This document shows positions 29,201 through 38,200 of a DNA stretch of 39,454 nt, piece after piece. The stretch is from an uncultured Phycisphaerales bacterium (GTDB taxonomy: Bacteria; Planctomycetota; Phycisphaerae; Tepidisphaerales; Tepidisphaeraceae), in NCBI GenBank assembly GCA_903871935.1, contig CAIQIQ010000112.1, forward strand, positions 1 to 39,454, read 5' to 3'. The notes under the pieces were generated by a model. That model saw nothing but the letters and a program-made list of their open reading frames with translations. It ran no database searches and was not told where the DNA came from. A program made the position numbers and the translations under genes. Every line of letters starts with the position of its first letter. Positions within the stretch are counted from its first letter, which is position 1.

Positions 29201-32200
29201 TATCCGCGAATCCGCTGTTCGTGAACGTGACCGGTGGTGACCTGCACCTGCAGAGCGCGTATGGGTCGTACCATGGCGGGTCTCCGGCCCCGGTGATTGA
29301 CGCCGGGACGGGCTTGCCTGTGGCAAACCCGGGCCAATGGGTCAGCGATGGGGCGATCTCGCCAGGCATCGACCGCGGCGATCCTGCGCTGCCCTACGCG
29401 CAAGAACCGGCGCCCAACGGCAGCTACGCGAACCTGGGCGCCGAATCGAACACCGCCGATGCATCCAAGAGCCCGACGAGCTATGTGCTGGTCACCAGCC
29501 CCAGCGACGGGGTGGTCTGGCCGGAGGGACAGACCTATGACATCACGTGGCGGACGCAGGACACGGTCGGGACAGTCACCGTCGAATTGTACCGGGGTGG
29601 CGTGTTGGTGCGGACGTTGGCAACGGCTGCGGCGAACACGGGGGTTTTCTCCTGGAGTTTGCCGACCGATCTGACGCCCGGGAGCGACTATGCGATCCGG
29701 ATCACGCGGAATGACGGATCGGGGACGTCCGAGGCCAGCCCGAGCCCGTTCGTCATTGCCCCGGTCACGCACACGTACTACGTCAACGACACCACGGTGA
29801 ATGCAGGGGACCTGACCTCGGCCGCGGGCGATGACTCGAACGATGGTCTGAGCGCGGGGTCCCCAAAAGGGTCGATTCGCGGGGTGCTGTTCGCCTACCA
29901 CCTTGTGCCCGGCGACACGATTGTGGTCGATGCCGGCTACTACGCCTTGACCAGGAATATCGCGCTGGATTCCCTGGCCAGCGGCGTCACCATCACCGGC
30001 CCGACCGATCCGAGCCGGCCGGCCGTCGTGGATCGCCGGAACACCTCCAGCGGCTCCTATGCCTTTGAGATGGCCGGGGCAACCCATGTCACGATCGACC
30101 ACCTGACGCTGGTTGGGGGCGTGTCCGCGGTCCATGCGGACTACAGCGCCGGCGCAAGTTACCTGACCGTCCGCAACAGCCTTGTCCACGGCAACTCCTA
30201 TTCCGGGATTGATCTGCAACAGGCCGACCACGTGCTGATCGCGAACAACACGTTCCAGCAGTTGGCGGGAGAGACGCAGCAGTGGCACATCACCGTGACC
30301 GGAAATGATACGACGGTTAACGGCAACACGATCACCGGCCGCAACGGCGGGATCGGAATCAACCTGACCGGCGTGCGGCTGATGGTGTCCAACAATACGC
30401 TGACATCGCTGAGTAATGGCATGCAGGTGACCTCGCAATCCGGGATCGCGGTGCCGACCGGGGAGACCAGCACCTTCAGCGGCAACCAGGTGCATGATCT
30501 GACCGGGAGCGGCATGATCGTCGGCACCTCCGGGTCCTACTACGACGCCCTGCGCGTGACGAACAATACCGTCTGGAACACGAACACCACTGCCTACAAC
30601 GCCGGGATCTCCGTGGGCGGGGCGGTGGGTTCGGTGGCATCGGGGAATACGGTCTACAGCGGCTACTACGGCATCAGTGCCAGCGGTGACGTGCGGGTAC
30701 GTGGCAATGTTGCGCATGATAATGTCATCGGCATCAATGCCAGTGGCAATAGCACCATTGAGGGAAACACGGTTTACAGCAATGGCATCGGCATCGCCGG
30801 CGGCGTGGTCGTGAATAACACGATCTCCAGCAGCACGAGCTACGCGGTGCAGGTGCATTACTACAACGGCGGGCTCTCAGGTGGCGCGACGCCGGCCGTT
30901 CTGAACAACACGATCTATCAGCCCTCTGCCGGCATTGGCATTCGCGTTGAGAACTCCGCCTCGAACCTTGATGTCCGGAACAACATCATCGTGGTGGGCG
31001 CCGGTGCAGCCTATAGCGTGACCAGCGACAGCCAGACGGGCTTCAAGGCGGATTACAACATCATCCGCACGACCGGGACGGGCACGGTCGCTGCCTGGGG
31101 CTCGAGCAATTTTACGTCGCTGGCGACCTGGGCCAGTACGCTGGGATTCGATACCCACAGCGCCAATGTCGATCCGCAGTTCATCAACGCGGCCGCGGCA
31201 AACTTCCACCTGCAGAACAGTTCGCCGGCGATCGACGCCGGCGACCCGGCCAGCTACTTCCTGGCTGAGCCGCAGCCCAACGGCAACCGCGCCAACATCG
31301 GGGCGGACGGGAACACAGCCCAGGCGAACCGGAGCGTCAGCCCGGCCATTCAAGTCACCGCACCGGCCGGTGGCGAGCAGCTGCAGGAGGGGCAGAACTA
31401 CACGGTTACGTGGCAGACCGGCGGACTGTCGTACCTCGGGCCCGTCGCCTTCATCAATTCCGGCGGCCCGACGGTCGGCCGCTGGCTCAAGGATGCCTAC
31501 AACTCCTCGACGGGCACGCTGGCCACCTGGAGCTACGCCACCCCGGTGAATCTCTCGGCGGTTGCGGCCCCTGCCCCGGCCAGCGTGTACCAGTCGGCGC
31601 TGTATACCTACGCCAGCGGTGCCGGGACGACCATCGCGTATAGCCTCCCGGTCCCGGATGGGACGTATGTCCTGCATCTGCATTTCGTCGAGCCGTACTC
31701 GTCCGCGTACGCCGATTACCGCCGCTTCGACATTGTCGCCAATGGCGTGACGCTGCAGGCGGGCTACAGCGTGTATGAAACTGCGGGCGCTGCGTTCAAG
31801 GCGGATGTCCGGCAGTTCACCGTGGAGGCATCGGGCGGAGCGGGGCTGCAACTTCAGCTTGTGGGCCTGACGTCGGTGTGCCCGATCATCAGCGGCGTTG
31901 AACTGGCCAGCGTGAACCCGGCCGGCGCCGCGGCGCCGCACTTCGATGTGGAAGTGTCGGTCGACAATGGAGCCAACTGGTCGACGGTGGCGACGAACGT
32001 GGCCGGCGATGCCTATGGATTTGGCAGCACGACCTGGACGGTCGGGCCGGCCTCCGATGGTACGGTCGCGCTGCTGCGCGTGAAGTCGGTCGAGAACGGA
32101 ACGGTCGTCGGCCAGACGCCCCAGCCGTTCCAGATTGCTCCCTCCGGACACAACTATTACATCAACGATGGATCCGTCTCCGGCGATGAATACACGACGG

Positions 32201-35200
32201 CGGTGGGCAATGACCTGAACAACGGCAAGATGCCCAGCCGGCCGATGGCAACGCTTTCGGCGCTGCTCTCGGCGTATACTCCCCATGCCGGCGACACCAT
32301 CTACATCGACAGCGGCACCTACAATCTCTCCTCGAACATACAATTGCTGGCGGCACACAGTGGCGTGACGATTCTTGGCCCGACGTCGCATCCGGCGATC
32401 CTCAATCGCGGCAACACCGGCAGCAGCGCCTACGTATTCCGCATCACCGGCGCCAACAATGTCACACTGAGCCACTTGACGCTCACCGGTGCCTATGAAG
32501 GGATCCACGCAGACTCGGTCTCCGGCTCGACAAACAGTACCGGGCTGACCGTGACGAACTGCGTAATCTACGGCAACTCCCAGTACGGCATCAACCTGCA
32601 GAGCAGCAACATCTTTGCGACGATCAGCGGCAATACCATATACGGCGTCGCTGGCACCTCAACGGCGCAGGCGTACGGCATCAGCATTTATGGCACCGAC
32701 AACACAATCCTGAACAACAATGTCTATTCCAGCAGCACGGCGGGCATCTATATCTCGGCCGACCGCAACACGGTCCGAGGCAACGTTGTGCACGAGAACA
32801 GCCAGTACGGCATCTACAGCTATGGCAAGAGCACCGTTGCGGGCAATACCGTGTACGGACATAGCGGCAGCAGCACGTATGCCCTGTATATCGGCAACAA
32901 CAGTATCGCCAGCGGCAACACGGTGTACGCCAACACGCTGGGCATCTACACGGGCGGTACCGGCGCCGTCGTTTCCGGCAATCGGGTGTTCAACAACACC
33001 ACCGGTATCAGCACATCGGGGCTGCCGCAGGTGCTGGGCAACACGGTCTATTCCAACAGCGTCGGCATCGTGATCATCGGCACGTCGGACCTGACGGGCA
33101 GGGTCTCCGGCAACCTGGTCTATGCCAACAGCACGGTGGGGATTCGCGCCGACGGCACGGGGTACAGCACGACGGACGGAAGCCACGCGCTGATCGTGGG
33201 CAACACGATCTATCAGCCTGCCTCAACCGCGCTGGAGATCACGAACTATGCCAGGTACGTCGAAGTGCGCAATAACATCATCGCCGCCGGCGCCGGTTAT
33301 GCCATTCGGGTCAGCAGCGACAGCACCACGGGCCTGTTCAGCGACTACAACCTGATCAACACCTTCGGCAGCGCCAAGGTCGGGCAGTTCAGCGGCGTGG
33401 ATTTCACCACGCTCGACGCGTGGTATTACGCGACGCTGGCCGACGACCACAGCATCTCCGGCGACCCTGGTTTTGCGGACCCGGATGGTGCTGACAATGT
33501 CCTGGGCTTCTCCGGGACCGATCATGGCGGCGACGACAACTTCCACCTGCAGGCCACCTCGATTGCGATCGATGCCGGCGATCCGGCTTCGCCGTACAAC
33601 CTCGAGCCGCAGGTCAACGGCGACCGCGTCAATGTCGGCTACGACGGCAACACAGCCCAGGCGGCGGTCAGTGCCGCCGCCGGGGTCATCCTGCGCAACC
33701 CCGCCGGGCACACGCGCTTTACGGTGGGCCAGAACGTCGCGATCGCCTGGGGTTCCTATGGACTGACTCAGCAGAGCCCCGTTCTGCTGATCAACGCCGG
33801 TGGCTCGGCGGCGGGCCTGTTCGGCGCCAACAGCGGCCAGACGACGGGAAGCACGAGCCAGATCTCCACGTCCATCGCCGTGGACTCCAGCGGCATCGTC
33901 GATCCGGCGCCCGCGAGCGTGTACCGCAGCTACGCGATCGCCCCATACGGCGTGGGGCAGAAGCTGACCTACACGATTGCCGTTCCCGACGGCACCTACA
34001 CGCTCAGGCTGCATTTCCTGGACACCTCTGCCGTTACCGGCAACCGGCGCTTCGATATCTGCCTGAACGGCACGACAGTGCGGGCGGCTTACGACATCGC
34101 GGCCGACGCCGGCGCGGCATACCGGGTGGTGCAGCAGACCTTCACCACGACCGCCTCGAGCGGCGGGGGGGTGAAACTGGAACTGGTGAACCTCGACTCC
34201 AGCGCGGCGATGATCTCGGCGATCGAGGTGCTGCGCGACAACGCGTCGGGCAGCGCATCGCCGAAGTTCGATGTGCAGGTGTCCACCGACGGAGGCGGCT
34301 CCTGGAATACTCTCGGCTCGGATCTGACCGTGGATCATCTCGGCGAGGGTGCCTTCAACTGGACTCCCACGACGGCCTCCAACAACGCGCGCATCCGCGT
34401 GCTCAGCGGCGCAACGCAGACCGATTCGCGGACGCTGATCATCGCGCCCGCCGGGCATGACTACTATGTGAACGACGCCTCCACGTCGGGGGACACGCTG
34501 ACGACGGCGGTGGGCAACAACGCCACCTCCGGCAAGAGCCCGGACCAGCCGATGGCCAGCCTCATAGCGCTATTGGCGATCTACCATCCCGGCGCGGGCG
34601 ACGTGGTGCACGTGGACAACGGCTCATATGGGCTGGTGCGGAATATCCTGCTCGGCAGCGACATCTCCGGCGTGAAAATCAGCGGGCCGGCGAGCGGCGC
34701 GGCGACCTTCGACCGGCTCGTGACCAACTCCAGCGCGGTGACGGCCGCATTACAACTGGCCGGCGCAACCGGCGTTACGTTGGATCGCCTTGCGGTCACC
34801 GGCGCCGACTACGGGATCTATGCGCCCAACTCCACGTCCACGGTGACGGCGAATCTGACCATCTCCAACAGCACGATCTATAACAATGCGACGTACGGCA
34901 TCTGGACCGGCCAGTACGTCAACGCTGTCGCAGTGATCAACGGCCTGCTCTACGGCACAGGCACGGGCTTCCAGGCGGAGGTGTACGGCATCCGGATCGA
35001 CGGGAATGATGCCACGATCTCGGGCACGACCGTTCACGACATCTACTACACCGGCATTACCGTCGGCGGCCAGCGGGCTCTGGTGCAGAACAACACGGTG
35101 TATTCGGCGCGCGGCGGGATTAACGAGAGCGGCGGCACGAGCACCCCGGGCTCGCAGATCTCCGGAAACACCGTTTACGGCAACACGAACTATGGCATCT

Positions 35201-38200
35201 ATTCCAGTGGCACCTCGACGAAGCTGCTAGGCAACACCGTCTATGGCCATACGAGCGGCACAGGGATCACCGTCGGTGGGCAGGCCCTGGGCAATACCGT
35301 GTACAACAACGCCTATGGCATGGTCGGCTACACGCAGGCGCTAATCAGCGGCAACCGCGTGTTCCACAATGCCAACTACGGCATCTCGACGCGCGGCAAC
35401 GGCCGCGTCACCTCCAACCGCGTGTATTCCAACTCCGTTGGCATCCTTACCGAGGCCGGCACCTTCACCGGGTGGATTGAGGACAACCTCGTATATGCCA
35501 ACTCCAGCCAGGGCATCCAGATCAACGCCGGCGGATCGACGTACTTTGCCGCAGCGGTGAACGACAACACGATCTACCAGCCCGTGGGTGATGCGATGCG
35601 GGTTCAGGGCTCCAGCACGAACCTGAGCATCCGCAACAACATTCTCCAGGCCAACAACGGGTACGCGCTGTATGTCGCCTCCGACAGCCAGGGCGCGAAG
35701 GTGCTCAGTGGCTGGAACCTCTTTGTCCTGCCCAGTGCGCTCAATTCGCGCGCCGGGTACTGGGGCGCCGACCGGGGCACGCTCTTGGCCTGGCAGGCGG
35801 CTTCCGGCCGGGATGGCAACAGCCTCTCGACCATGGACGCGAAGTTCGTCAACATCGTCGGGGCGGACAATGTCTTTGCCTACGACACGACCCAGAGCAT
35901 CGATGGTGGGGCGGATGATAACTTCCAGCTCGCCGCCGCATCGCCCGCCATCGACCGCGGTGTGGATTGGGCGGGTCCGAGTACCGATATGCTCGGGCAT
36001 GCCCGCGTCGATGATCCCGGCACTACGAATGCCGGAGCGAACCAGTACTTCCTCTCGCAGCTCTCCTCGAGCCTGTTCACCGCTGGCGGCGTCAGCCAGG
36101 GTTGGATCGGCTCCTACAACTATTGGACGCTCAATCTCCCCTTCTCCTTCCCGTTCTACGACCAGAGCTATACCCAGGTCTATGTGACGTCGGCCGGCCT
36201 TCTGCAGTTCGCGACCAGTAGCTCTGCAGGAGACAACAGCAACTCCACCTCGAGCCTGATCAACTATGTCCGCATCGCCCCAATGTGGGACTACCTGAGC
36301 ATGAGCGCCATCTACGTTGACACCTCAACGGCGAATCAGGTGACGATCCGCTGGGCGGGCACCCAGCAGAACTCCTACCCCTATACGGCGGTGAACTTCG
36401 CGGCCACGCTCTATGCCAACGGCAGCATCCGCTTTGACTATGGCGCCGGGAACGCCAGCCTGTCGCCGACGGTGGGTATCTCGATGGGCGACGGTGTCCA
36501 TTACATCCTTGCGCAGTACGACGGCATTACCTCGCTGAACAATGCCCGCTCGCTCTTCTTCGACCACACGGCCGCCGGCTTCACCGACATGGGCGCCTAT
36601 GAGTTCACCGGAAACAGCGCCGACACGACGCCCACCGTTATCACCGGGACGACACCTGTGCAGGTCTACAATTCGAGCACGGCACGCCTGCCGATCAACA
36701 CCATCCTGGTGAACTTTAGCCACGCCCTGTCTGCGGTAGATGCCCAAGTGGGCAGCCTGTACGACCTGCGCGCCCCCGGCGGCGACGGTGCGTATGGGAC
36801 GTCCGACGACGTGGTCTGGACGATAATCCCGCAGTACACGGCCGACGCCACGCAGGTGCGGTTGAATGTATTTGGTGGTCCGCTGCCGCAGGGCAGCTAT
36901 CGGCTCACCATCTACGGCACCAGCCCACGCGCCTTGCACGACGTGGCCGGCCAGGTGATCGACGGGGACGCCAGCGGCGACGCGGGCGGGAACTTCGTCC
37001 GCGACTTCACGGTCGGCCCGCCCGATGTCGTTCCCGCCATCACGATTCCCGCTCCTGCCGCCATTAATGAGGGCGATCCCTTCGTGCTCGCGGGCTCATT
37101 TGCTGATTCCGACAGTGGCGACTCCTGGACCGCCACCGTCAACTACGGCGACGGCAGCGGCGTTGTCTCGCTCACTCTCAATCCCGACCAGACCTTCAGC
37201 CTGTCGCATTCGTACACGGATAACGGCACCTACAGCATCACGGTTGTTGTTACCGACAGCTTCGGCCTGAGCGGCAGCAAGACCGTCTCCCTGACGATGA
37301 ATGAAGTCGCGCCAACCGCCACGCTCTCCAATAGTGGACCCATCTCCGAGGGAGGTGCCGCGTCGGTCTCCTTCACCAATCCATTCGACCCCTCGACGGT
37401 GGATGCCGCCAGCGGCTACCGATACAGCTACGATTTCAACAACGACGGCACCTTCGAGATACTCAACTCCGCAAGCTCATCAGCCAGTGTTCCGGCCGCC
37501 TATCTGCATAACGGCACGGTCGTCATTCATGGCCGAATCTCTACCGTCTTCGACACGGTGAGCACCGACTCCACCACGACCCTCATTGTCAACAACGTCC
37601 TGCCCACGCTGATGGTCAATCTCGATGCTGCCATCACCACCTGGCAGACCTACCGCGCTGCCGGTTCCTTCACCGATCCCGGTGTCGCCGAGGCCTATAG
37701 CGCCACCGTCGATTACGGCGATGGCGCTGGTCCGCAGCCGCTGGTTCTCCAGGTGGATCGCACCTTCACCCTTTCCCACAGCTACGCCGCCGCCGGAAAC
37801 TACAGTGTGGTCGTCAGCCTCAGCGATGGCGGCGTCTCTCCCGTCACCGCCACCGGCACAGCCGCGGTTCGCGATCCCGCCATCATGCCCTCCGCCGGCA
37901 TCGACATCACTGGCATGCAGGGCCTGAACATCACCGGTCCCATCGCCTCCTTCACGCCATTCGCCGGCACAACCCCTGATGAATACCTTGTCACAGCCGA
38001 CTTTGGCGATGGCTTGGGCGATGGGTCGGTCTTTGTCTACGATGGCGGGGACGGCTCCTTCTACGTCCAGGCCTCCAAGACGTACGCCACCGACGGCCTC
38101 TTTACCATCACTACCACGATTACTCACCCGGCGCTGGGCTGGGCCGCAACCAGCAGCAGTGCCACCATCTCCGCCCCCGTGCATGTCACTGTGCCTGCGA

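Noticed and set aside
29200..32508. Two further long minus-strand frames (552 and 543 aa)
   Set aside because: They are antisense to cassettes 2-3, with the same low-plausibility composition and no Shine-Dalgarno or domain.
33223..34458. 411-aa minus-strand open frame
   Set aside because: It is antisense to the end of cassette 4 and its malectin-like linker, which are clearly coding on the plus strand.
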